The position numbers and the translations under genes were made by a program. A stretch of DNA of 64,000 nt from Pedobacter frigidisoli (GTDB lineage Bacteria; Bacteroidota; Bacteroidia; Sphingobacteriales; Sphingobacteriaceae), in contig NZ_SJSN01000007.1 of NCBI RefSeq assembly GCF_004331675.1, forward strand, positions 62,001 to 126,000. The letters run 5' to 3'. Below, piece after piece: positions 41,396 to 49,715 of this stretch. The first letter of the stretch is position 1. Each line of letters starts with the position of its first letter. The notes beneath the pieces are model-generated. The model did not search any database. It worked only from the letters and a program-made list of their open reading frames with translations, and had not been told where the DNA came from.

Positions 41396-41609
41396 GACTT
41401 GTAAATATAGTTGTTAATATCGTCCGCTTAATTTTTTTAAGAGTCTGCAAATATCTGAATAATAATTGAAAAAGGCAAGAGGGTTGGTAAATATTTTCAT
41501 ATATTTTTTATATCGGTTAAGCGTATTCATTTTGATACGATTTGAATATTTATCGTTATCATTATTTATTTAAATTAGCCGCTACTAATCCAAAACATAT
41601 AAACGAGCA

Positions 41610-43505
41610 ATGCAAATTACATCCTTTAAACAATACGAAGAAGATTATAAAAAAAGCGTAGAAAACCCTGAACAGTTTTGGGGTGAGGTTGCGCAAAATT
41701 TTCAGTGGCGCAAACCATGGTTTAAGGTCTTATCGTGGAACTTCCAAGAGCCCAACATTAAGTGGTTCGAAGGTGCTAAGCTTAATATTACAGAGAATTG
41801 TTTAGATCGCCATTTGGCTACTAACGGAGATAAGCCAGCCATTATTTGGGAGCCTAATAATCCTGAAGAAGAAAGCGTTACTTATACTTATAAAATGTTG
41901 CACGAACGTGTTTGTCGCTTTGCCAATGTTTTAAAAAGGAATGGTGCAAAAAAGGGAGATCGTATTTGTATCTACATGCCAATGGTACCAGAATTGGCCA
42001 TTGCTGTTTTAGCTTGTGCCAGGATTGGAGCTGTACACTCCGTTATTTTCGGGGGCTTTTCGGCTAAATCCATCGCAGATAGAATTAACGATTCTCAATG
42101 TAAATTGGTAATAACTGCCGATGGTGCTTATCGCGGAAGTAAACAAATTCCACTAAAAGATGTAATCGATGATGCCTTGATCGGTTGCCCAACGGTTGAG
42201 AAATGCATCGTGTTAACCCATGTTCGTACGCCAGTTTCGATGTTAAAAGGTAGGGATGTTTGGTGGGAAGATGAAGTGAAGCATGTTAACGATATTTGCG
42301 AAGCAGAGGAAATGGATGCAGAAGATATGCTTTTCATCCTTTATACATCAGGCTCTACCGGAAAGCCAAAAGGCGTTGTACATACATGTGGCGGTTATAT
42401 GGTTTATGCTGGCTATACTTTCTCCAATGTATTTAATTATCAGCCTGGCGAAGTATATTTTTGTACGGCAGATATTGGTTGGATTACTGGTCATTCTTAC
42501 ATCGTTTACGGACCGCTTTCTCAAGGTGCAACTTCACTTTTGTTTGAGGGAATTCCAACTTATCCAACTCCATCTCGTTTTTGGGATATTATAGAAAAAC
42601 ACAAAGTAAATACATTATACACTGCGCCAACGGCCATCCGTTCGTTAATGAGTTTCGGAGAAGAACCGCTTCAAGGAAAAGACTTCAGTTCAATTCGTGT
42701 TTTAGGATCTGTAGGAGAACCCATTAACGAAGAAGCTTGGCATTGGTTCGATGAAAAGATCGGTCACGGTAAAGCACCAATTGTAGATACTTGGTGGCAA
42801 ACAGAAACCGGAGGGATAATGATTTCGCCAATTGCAACTGTAACACCAACTAAACCAAGTTTCGCAACCTTGCCACTGCCCGGTATTCAGCCTATTTTGG
42901 TTGATGAAAATGGAAAAGAGATTGAGGGCAACGGTGTAAGTGGAAATCTTTGTATTAAATTTCCTTGGCCAGGAATGTTGCGTACTACTTATGGTGATCA
43001 TGAGCGTTGTAAGCAAACTTATTTTTCAGCTTATGAAAACTTATATTTCACAGGCGATGGCTGCATGCGAGATGAGGACGGCTACTATAGAATTACTGGT
43101 CGGGTAGATGATGTGCTAAATGTTTCTGGACATAGAATTGGAACAGCAGAAGTAGAAAACGCGATAAACATGCATGCTGGAGTAATAGAAAGTGCTGTGG
43201 TTGGTTATCCGCATGATGTGAAAGGACAAGGGATTTATGCCTTTGTGATTAATCCAGAGATGCATGGCGAAGCCGAACTGACTAAAAAGGATATTTTGCA
43301 GACCGTAACCAGAATAATTGGTGCCATTGCCAAACCAGATAAAATATTATTCGTTTCGGGCTTACCGAAAACAAGATCAGGAAAAATTATGCGACGTATC
43401 TTACGTAAGATCGCCGAAGGTGAAACCACCAATTTAGGTGATACTTCTACCTTGTTAGATCCGGCAGTAGTTGAGGAGATTATTGAAGCTGCGAAGAAGA
43501 TCTAA
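41610..43505 (+). CDS. acs: Acetyl-CoA synthetase (AMP-forming)
   Basis: The 631-residue ANL-superfamily ligase activates acetate to acetyl-CoA through acetyl-AMP. The P-loop-like motif is LYTSGSTGKPKGVVHT (about 248-263), followed by TWWQTETGG (about 396-404), FTGDGCMRDEDGYYRITGRVDD split over about 475-497, and the C-terminal SGKIMRRILRKIA with the regulatory, acetylatable lysine. Length agrees with Acs (about 630-650). The gene is monocistronic, ending at a perfect terminator. It lies divergently from rpmB. Confidence 0.96.
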   Translation: MQITSFKQYEEDYKKSVENPEQFWGEVAQNFQWRKPWFKVLSWNFQEPNIKWFEGAKLNITENCLDRHLATNGDKPAIIWEPNNPEEESVTYTYKMLHERVCRFANVLKRNGAKKGDRICIYMPMVPELAIAVLACARIGAVHSVIFGGFSAKSIADRINDSQCKLVITADGAYRGSKQIPLKDVIDDALIGCPTVEKCIVLTHVRTPVSMLKGRDVWWEDEVKHVNDICEAEEMDAEDMLFILYTSGSTGKPKGVVHTCGGYMVYAGYTFSNVFNYQPGEVYFCTADIGWITGHSYIVYGPLSQGATSLLFEGIPTYPTPSRFWDIIEKHKVNTLYTAPTAIRSLMSFGEEPLQGKDFSSIRVLGSVGEPINEEAWHWFDEKIGHGKAPIVDTWWQTETGGIMISPIATVTPTKPSFATLPLPGIQPILVDENGKEIEGNGVSGNLCIKFPWPGMLRTTYGDHERCKQTYFSAYENLYFTGDGCMRDEDGYYRITGRVDDVLNVSGHRIGTAEVENAINMHAGVIESAVVGYPHDVKGQGIYAFVINPEMHGEAELTKKDILQTVTRIIGAIAKPDKILFVSGLPKTRSGKIMRRILRKIAEGETTNLGDTSTLLDPAVVEEIIEAAKKI

Positions 43506-43524
43506 TTTATACTACATGTTAAAT

Positions 43525-43564
43525 AAAAATGCCCTCCAAGATAGACTGGAGGGCATTTTTTTTT
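43525..43564. terminator. Terminator between acs and the first susD
   Basis: AAAAATGCCCTCCA (43525-43538) and TGGAGGGCATTTTT (43547-43560) form a perfect 14-bp stem, followed by TTTT. It works for both convergent transcripts. Confidence 0.94.
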
Positions 43565-43577
43565 AGCCGTAAATAAT

Positions 43578-44945
43578 TTAGTAGCCAGGATTTTGTTTCA
43601 AAGATTTATTAACATTTATCTCACGATCTGGGATTGGGAAAACCAATTTTGGATCATTGTAAACATATGTTCCGATTGAGCGTTTAGTTCGTTTATAATC
43701 ATGAAGTCTAAAGCCTTCATAGTCTAATTCCTTTTCACGTTCGTTCAAGATAATAGCTAACGTTGGCACCACATTGCCAAGCCCTGCCCTTGTTCTTAAT
43801 GTGTTAATATCGCTAGCAGGAGTTGCGCCAATAGTAGTGCCTAATCTGAAATTGCATTCAGCTCTTATTAAATATTGTTCCGTAACTCTACAAACTGGAA
43901 TATTGTCATAGAAGCTATACCATTTTTTAGTGAAGTAACCTGTTCTAGCACCTGTTCCTTCATAAATCATTTCTGTTTGTCTTTTATCGTCGGTTTCAAA
44001 TGAGTTATAAAAAGTTGTGTTAACAAGTGCATCAGCTCTGCCTACATCTCCACCAGTACTATTTCGATAGCTTGCATAAAAGGTAGCTAAGCCATCATTA
44101 GATGTTCCGGCATTACTTTGTTCGTTTTGCTTAATTTCAAAAATCCCCTCACTTGAATTTTTTGTTCTAAAAGGAGCCTCGAGTGAATTTGTGATTAAGG
44201 TGTATGGGCTGTTTGTAATAATATCATTAGCCATATCTCTGGCTAAACTGTATTTACCTTCTTGCAAATAAACCCGAGCTAAAAATGCTTTAGCGGCATA
44301 TTGATCATTAACGGCAGCTAGTTTAGTGATGGCTGATTTTAAATCATTCTCTACAGCGATGTAAACCTCAGAAACAGTATTTCTAGCTACATTATTGGTT
44401 ACATTATCTATCGTTTTTACCGCTTTAGTAACAATTGGAACGCCTAAATTTGTGTTAGATCCAGCTGCATCATAAGGTAATGCATATAGCCTAACCAATT
44501 CAAAATGCATAATTCCCCTTATAAATAAAGCTTTACCTTCTATAACACTTTTGGTATCTGCATCACTTACAACATTTAATGCTGAAAGAACAATGTTGGC
44601 TGTATTGATAGTACTGTAAGCAGTTATCCAGGTCCTAGTTGCATCGGCATTGTTTGATACAATTGCTTTATTAGCAATATTGCGGTACGTGGTAAAGCTA
44701 CCTCTCCAAGTTAAATAATTATCACTTGCATAAATGTCTGGCAAAAACACCAGGTTTGTGCCATATAAATCGCCAGTGGCTAAGAAAGTGTAAGCCCCAG
44801 TTAATGCGTTCTGCACATCTGCCGTAGTATTTAATGCCACACTGGCATCAATATTTTGTTTAGGGTCTATTTCCAATTGTTTTTTACAGCTTGATATGCT
44901 GAAAACAATCAAAAAAGCAGCTAATATATTTTTATAATTTTTCAT
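43578..44945 (-). CDS. SusD/RagB-family outer-membrane lipoprotein
   Basis: The 455-residue lipoprotein has signal MKNYKNILAAFLIVFSISS then Cys20, the lipidation site. TPR-rich helices follow, and the C-terminus carries the family signature LNEREKELDYEGFRLHDYKR and ends PIPDREINVNKSLKQNPGY. SusD proteins cap the SusC transporter and bind the ligand, often a glycan. It follows susC by 14 bp. It is slightly shorter than most SusD proteins (about 500). No enzyme or regulator sits beside the pair, so its substrate is unknown. Confidence 0.94.
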   Translation of the reverse strand: MKNYKNILAAFLIVFSISSCKKQLEIDPKQNIDASVALNTTADVQNALTGAYTFLATGDLYGTNLVFLPDIYASDNYLTWRGSFTTYRNIANKAIVSNNADATRTWITAYSTINTANIVLSALNVVSDADTKSVIEGKALFIRGIMHFELVRLYALPYDAAGSNTNLGVPIVTKAVKTIDNVTNNVARNTVSEVYIAVENDLKSAITKLAAVNDQYAAKAFLARVYLQEGKYSLARDMANDIITNSPYTLITNSLEAPFRTKNSSEGIFEIKQNEQSNAGTSNDGLATFYASYRNSTGGDVGRADALVNTTFYNSFETDDKRQTEMIYEGTGARTGYFTKKWYSFYDNIPVCRVTEQYLIRAECNFRLGTTIGATPASDINTLRTRAGLGNVVPTLAIILNEREKELDYEGFRLHDYKRTKRSIGTYVYNDPKLVFPIPDREINVNKSLKQNPGY

Positions 44946-44959
44946 ATTTCAAGTATTTA

Positions 44960-47900
44960 TTATAAGCCTATGTTAACACCAAAAGTAATTGTTCTCGCTT
45001 GTGGTGGAGTATAGAAATCGTGTCCTAATTGAATGTTTGCGGATTGAATAGATGCTCCACCAGGTGTGTTTACCTCTGGATCGTAACCTTTATAACCGGT
45101 TATAGTAAATAAATTAAGGGCTGAGGCAAAAATTCTTACATTTTGCAATTTATATTTGTTGATAAAGCCTTTTGGTAAGTTATAACCAAGCGTTACGCTT
45201 TTTATCCTAAGGTAAGAGCCGTCTTGAATCCATCTTGACGATGGGCTTGTTCCATTACCCTCATTAAAGCGAGGTTGTGGAATTGTCGTAACCGTGTTTG
45301 TTGGCGTCCAATAATCTAACTGATCAATAGTTTGATTATCGAAATAATCACCATTTGCAGATTGAAAAACTCCAGCCATGTTATATATATCATTACCTGA
45401 TACAAATTGTGCCTGAACATCTAAATCAAAATTTTTGTATGAGAAATGATTTCCCAAACCACCATAGTATTTAGGATTAGGATCGCCAAGCTTTTGGTTT
45501 TGAGCAATGCTGTAATCATTAGTGGTAGCTGATCTAGATGCATCTATATAATATAATGCATCACCATTGGCAGGATCAACACCTGCATAGGCTTTTCCAT
45601 AAAAATAGCCCAACGGTTCACCAACTGCTACTCTCCCTAAAAATCTTCCTCCTGTGTAAATAGGTTGATCATCAACTAAACGAAGAACCTTATTTCTGTT
45701 TAGGGATATATTAAAAGATGTAGACCATTTAAACTCACCAACAAAGTTTCTCGTGCTTAGCGAGAACTCCAATCCTTGGTTCTGCATATCGCCAATGTTT
45801 TGAACAATTGATGAAAAACCATTTGTTGCTGCAATAGGAGCATTTAACAACAAATCCGTTGTTTTCTTTTTGTAATACTCAACCGTTCCAGAAATTCTAT
45901 CAGAAAACAAGCCAAAATCTAAACCAATATTATAGTTTTTAGTGGTTTCCCAACTTAAGTTCGGATCTCCTAACTGACTAGGACGAGTACCACCAATACC
46001 AGCATAATTAACACCTCTATATAAATTTCTAGAAGCAAAATCGCCTATTTCAGCATTACCTGTTAAACCAAAACTTGCCCTAAGTTTTAACAAGCTTAAC
46101 CAGGTGCTAGATTTTAGAAACTCTTCTTGGTTAACTATCCAGCCGGCAGAAGCTGCAGGGAACGTTCCATATCTACTATTAACACCAAATCTTGATGAAC
46201 CATCCGTTCTAATGGAAGCACTTAACAAATATTTTTCTTCATACTTATAGTTCACTCTAGCCAAATAGGAAATAAAAGTATGTCTTGTTTCTGAGGAAGA
46301 TCCAGCTGAAATGATTGCGGCACTGGCAATCTTTGTGAAACTATCGGATGGAAGCGTGGTACCCTCAACTGATGAATACCTGAATTTGGTATCTTGAAAT
46401 GCAAAACCCGCTAATACATTTAAGCTATGTTTCTCATTAAAGGTTTTGTTATAGGTTAAGGTATTATTGGTGTTGAAATTTATAGACTTAGCCATATAGT
46501 CTGAAGAATAGCCACCTGTGCTGCCACCGTCTTGGGTTTTTGATCCTAAGAATTGTTCTTCTTCAAGGTTGTTGAAATCAAAGCCGTATTCACTTCTAAA
46601 AACCAAATCTGGTGTAATTTTTAAGCTTGCGAACGCATTGGCAAAAGTTCTATAAGTAGTAGATAGGTTTTTGCCGTTTTGTATGTCAATTAAATTATTG
46701 TAATAAACTGTAGAATTATTTAGGTCTCCATTATTATCAAATATAGGTGAGATAGGAGGTAAGGCATTCAATTGCAATGGATTTGAAAAGGCATTATCTG
46801 TAGGGATACGGTAGTTATCAACTTTTGATATATTAATAGATCCACCAACATCCAATATCTTAGAAACTGTATGATCTAAACTCAATCTTCCACCCGTACG
46901 AACATACCTATTGCCAACAATAATCCCATCATTATTATTATAGTTTCCAGAAAGCATAAATCTTGTTTTGGCATCACCACCATTAATATTTAAGCTATAT
47001 TGCTGTGTATGGCCTCGCTGAAAAGCTGCATCTACCCAGCTTGTGTTATTGGTGCTTGTCCAATCGGTTGTGCCTGTGTAGTCTTCCCACATTTCTGCGG
47101 CATTTTCATAATCCCCATCATCATAGTTGTTATATTTAAAAGCTGCATCCAACAATTGACGGTATTGATCAGCATTCAAAAACTCACCCTTTCTTGTTGG
47201 GTCGCTAAAGCCTGCATAATATCCAAAATCAATATTGGTTCTTCCTTGTTTACCCTTTTTCGTTGTGATAAGTACAACTCCGTTAGAGCCTCTTGCACCG
47301 TAAATGGCTGCGGATGCTGCATCTTTTAAAACTTCCATTGATTCAATATCATCGGGACTAATTGCCGCTAATGGATTATCAGCTTCGGTATAAGTACCTA
47401 ATGCCTCAGTTACTATTGGCACACCATCGATTACAAATAGAGGTTGATTGCTTGCCGAGATTGATGAAATTCCCCTAACCCTGATTTGTAAGGCTTGCCC
47501 AAGTTTACCGCTACTTGAGTTAATGAAAACGCCTGGTGCTTTTCCCTGTAATGCACTTTCTATAGTAGTCAAGGGCTTATCTTTAATGTCGGCAGCAGTA
47601 ACCCTAGCAATCGATCCAGTTACATCTCTTCTGTTTTGCGTTCCGTAACCCACCACCACAACATCAGAAAGCGTAGTGTTGTCTTCTTCTAAATTGGCAT
47701 TTATAGTTTGGCCTGTAATCGCCATCTCCATTGTTTTGTAACCTATGAAACTGAAAACGAGAATTTTTGCATCATCTGCAACAGTGAGTGTATAATTACC
47801 TGCTGCATCACTCTGTGTTCCATTTGCTGGTGATCCCTTTACAAATACGCTAACACCTGGGACTGGCCCAGAATTACCAGATGTAATTTTTCCGGTGATA

Positions 47901-47971
47901 ACTCTGCTTTGTGCGAAAGCAATTGAAATCAAACCGAAAGATAAAATCATACTTAATAGTAGTTTTTTCAT
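44960..47971 (-). CDS. SusC/RagA-family TonB-dependent outer-membrane transporter
   Basis: I start at ATG 47971 (1003 residues); a TTG one codon upstream is less likely. Signal peptide MKKLLLSMILSFGLISIAFA precedes a carboxypeptidase-regulatory-like domain (about 23-90, VITGKITSGNSGPVPGVSVF), then the plug with the SusC hallmark DVVVVGYGTQNRRDVTGSI, and a 22-strand-type barrel ending ARTITFGVNIGL. It imports ligands with TonB energy and works with the SusD encoded 14 bp downstream. No anti-sigma or hybrid sensor gene is adjacent. Confidence 0.95.
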   Translation of the reverse strand: MKKLLLSMILSFGLISIAFAQSRVITGKITSGNSGPVPGVSVFVKGSPANGTQSDAAGNYTLTVADDAKILVFSFIGYKTMEMAITGQTINANLEEDNTTLSDVVVVGYGTQNRRDVTGSIARVTAADIKDKPLTTIESALQGKAPGVFINSSSGKLGQALQIRVRGISSISASNQPLFVIDGVPIVTEALGTYTEADNPLAAISPDDIESMEVLKDAASAAIYGARGSNGVVLITTKKGKQGRTNIDFGYYAGFSDPTRKGEFLNADQYRQLLDAAFKYNNYDDGDYENAAEMWEDYTGTTDWTSTNNTSWVDAAFQRGHTQQYSLNINGGDAKTRFMLSGNYNNNDGIIVGNRYVRTGGRLSLDHTVSKILDVGGSINISKVDNYRIPTDNAFSNPLQLNALPPISPIFDNNGDLNNSTVYYNNLIDIQNGKNLSTTYRTFANAFASLKITPDLVFRSEYGFDFNNLEEEQFLGSKTQDGGSTGGYSSDYMAKSINFNTNNTLTYNKTFNEKHSLNVLAGFAFQDTKFRYSSVEGTTLPSDSFTKIASAAIISAGSSSETRHTFISYLARVNYKYEEKYLLSASIRTDGSSRFGVNSRYGTFPAASAGWIVNQEEFLKSSTWLSLLKLRASFGLTGNAEIGDFASRNLYRGVNYAGIGGTRPSQLGDPNLSWETTKNYNIGLDFGLFSDRISGTVEYYKKKTTDLLLNAPIAATNGFSSIVQNIGDMQNQGLEFSLSTRNFVGEFKWSTSFNISLNRNKVLRLVDDQPIYTGGRFLGRVAVGEPLGYFYGKAYAGVDPANGDALYYIDASRSATTNDYSIAQNQKLGDPNPKYYGGLGNHFSYKNFDLDVQAQFVSGNDIYNMAGVFQSANGDYFDNQTIDQLDYWTPTNTVTTIPQPRFNEGNGTSPSSRWIQDGSYLRIKSVTLGYNLPKGFINKYKLQNVRIFASALNLFTITGYKGYDPEVNTPGGASIQSANIQLGHDFYTPPQARTITFGVNIGL

Positions 47972-48169
47972 CAAATTTTAATTTTAGTTAATAATGTTTT
48001 ACTTATTTAGGAAATGATATTTCAATGTAACGAAAAAAACAAATAAAACCTTGAGGAATATTTTCTTTATATGGTTTGAACAGTTTAACGCTTGTTTTCA
48101 AAACTTTTTTTTGGTGTAGTTGTTCAATTAGTATAATAATAATCGATTAATACACTAAATTTTAATAAA

Positions 48170-48355
48170 ATGGATAAGTTAGAAATAAAAGGAAAGTGGA
48201 ACGAGCTAAAAGGAAAAGTTAAACAAGCTTATGGCGACTTAACTGAAGATGATTTAACTCACGAAGAAGGAAAAGATGATGAGTTACTAGGTAAGCTTCA
48301 ACAAAAAACAGGCAAGGGAAGAGATGAACTTGTTAAGTGGATTAATTCATTGTAG
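48170..48355 (+). CDS. CsbD-family stress protein
   Basis: The 61-residue hydrophilic protein begins [20 protein letters not shown], then YGDLTEDDL and [20 protein letters not shown]. This is the CsbD fold, induced by general stress in other bacteria and of unclear function. A strong palindromic terminator follows, so it is transcribed alone. Confidence 0.95.
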   Translation: MDKLEIKGKWNELKGKVKQAYGDLTEDDLTHEEGKDDELLGKLQQKTGKGRDELVKWINSL

Positions 48356-48376
48356 TTTTTTCAATTCATTATAATT

Positions 48377-48403
48377 ACGGGCGATCAAATTTTGATCGCC
48401 CGT
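48377..48403. terminator. Terminator after csbD-like gene
   Basis: ACGGGCGATCAAA (48377-48389) and TTTGATCGCCCGT (48391-48403) are perfectly complementary. The tail TTGGTTT is only moderately T-rich, 20 bp before the GH130 start, so read-through is possible. Confidence 0.7.
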
Positions 48404-48422
48404 TTGGTTTAAAATAGTAGCC

Positions 48423-49472
48423 ATGAAAGATCTTGCTAGTCGTTTTCCTGAAAATCCAATATTATTACCAAAAGATTTAGTTCCAAGCAGACCAGGTTTG
48501 GAAATCGCCTGTCTTTTAAATCCAGGTGTTTTTACTTTTCAAAATAAGACTTGGTTACTTCTCCGTGTAGCAGAAAGACCACAGCAAAAGAAGGGGATAA
48601 TCTCTTTTCCTATATTAGACAACGAAGCAATTGAAATCATTGAGATTAAGGAAAGCGATCCTGATTTAATTGCTGATGATCCACGAGTGATTAATTATAA
48701 GGGTGCCGATTACTTAACAACACTTTCGCATCTCCGATTGGTTTGTAGTGATGATGGGGTTAACTTTTATCAACCTCAGGATTACCCATTGCTGCAGGGT
48801 CAGGGGCCTGATGAGGTTTTTGGAATTGAGGATTGTCGGGTTGCTTTAATCAATGATGTATATTATCTAACCTATACCGCTGTTTCTGAACATGGCGTTT
48901 GCGTTGGAATGAGAACAACTACTGATTGGAAATTTTTTGATCACCACGGAGTGATTATTCCTCCACATAATAAGGACTGTGCCATTTTCGAGGAGGTTAT
49001 AAATGGAAAATTTTATGCAATGCACCGACCAAGTAGCGTGGGCCTGGGCGGTAATTATATCTGGCTAGCAGAATCATTTGATGGCATTCATTGGGGAAAT
49101 CATCAATGTATTTTAAAAACACGCAGCAAGAATTGGGATAGCAAACGGGTTGGGGCAGGAGCGGCACCCATTAAGACTGAAAAGGGCTGGCTAGAAATTT
49201 ACCACGGTGCAAATGATAAAAATCAATATTGTTTAGGCGCCTTTTTAATGGATTTGAATGATCCATCGAAAGTGATTGCCCAAACGGATAAGCCAATTAT
49301 GCGCCCGAGCAAAGATTATGAATTAAATGGTTTTTTTGGTGAGGTGGTATTTACCAACGGCCATGTTATTAATGGTGATGAGGTTACCATTTATTATGGT
49401 GCTGCGGATGAATTTGTTTGTGGTGCTAGATTTTCTATTGAGGAAATTTTGGCAACTTTAACCAACTTATAG
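48423..49472 (+). CDS. Glycoside hydrolase family 130 protein (mannoside phosphorylase/hydrolase type)
   Basis: This 349-residue protein has a five-bladed propeller type and no signal peptide, hence is cytoplasmic. GH130 motifs are LNPGVFTFQNKTWLLLRVAE (about 32-51), DDPRVINYKG (about 84-93, likely catalytic Asp), CAIFEEVINGKFYAMHRPSS and KRVGAGAAPIKTEKGWLEIY then HGA. Family members split beta-mannosides with phosphate or water; which one cannot be decided here. It stands apart from both SusC/D pairs, with the CsbD gene upstream and a repeat-bearing spacer downstream. Confidence 0.9.
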   Translation: MKDLASRFPENPILLPKDLVPSRPGLEIACLLNPGVFTFQNKTWLLLRVAERPQQKKGIISFPILDNEAIEIIEIKESDPDLIADDPRVINYKGADYLTTLSHLRLVCSDDGVNFYQPQDYPLLQGQGPDEVFGIEDCRVALINDVYYLTYTAVSEHGVCVGMRTTTDWKFFDHHGVIIPPHNKDCAIFEEVINGKFYAMHRPSSVGLGGNYIWLAESFDGIHWGNHQCILKTRSKNWDSKRVGAGAAPIKTEKGWLEIYHGANDKNQYCLGAFLMDLNDPSKVIAQTDKPIMRPSKDYELNGFFGEVVFTNGHVINGDEVTIYYGAADEFVCGARFSIEEILATLTNL

Positions 49473-49503
49473 GTTTTCCTTGAAACACAAGCCGCTGTTA
49501 AAT

Positions 49504-49570
49504 AAACCTGACAACAGCGGCAGCCCCGAATTTTTCTATGAGGGCTACAGCGAATGGCAGGACTGCTTAA
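49504..49570 (-). repeat. REP-like dispersed repeat, subtype 1, copy C
   Basis: The plus strand reads AAACCTGACAACAGCGGCAG, hairpin CCCCGAATTTTTCTATGAGGGC, read as arms CCCCGA/C-T and GAGGGC, then TACAGCGAATGGCAGGACTG. It matches copy B at most positions. Confidence 0.7.
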
Positions 49571-49640
49571 GCCACAAAGAACTTAACGCTCGTTTTTATA
49601 TAAAATCTTTAAGTTGAAAACTGAAGTTGTTGTAAATAAC

Positions 49641-49674
49641 AAAAGCGTCTCGAACTAAATCGAGACGCTTTTAA
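49641..49674. terminator. Bidirectional terminator between GH130 and M16 genes
   Basis: AAAAGCGTCTCG (49641-49652), loop AACTAAAT, CGAGACGCTTTT (49661-49672): a perfect 12-bp stem between convergent genes. Confidence 0.9.
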
Positions 49675-49715
49675 AATAAGTGCTTTAAGCTTTAGTCTTT
49701 CTGCTTTAAGCTCTC

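Noticed and set aside
47000..47329. 109-codon plus-strand ORF inside susC
   Set aside because: Cys/Ile-rich shadow of the transporter plug and barrel coding region.
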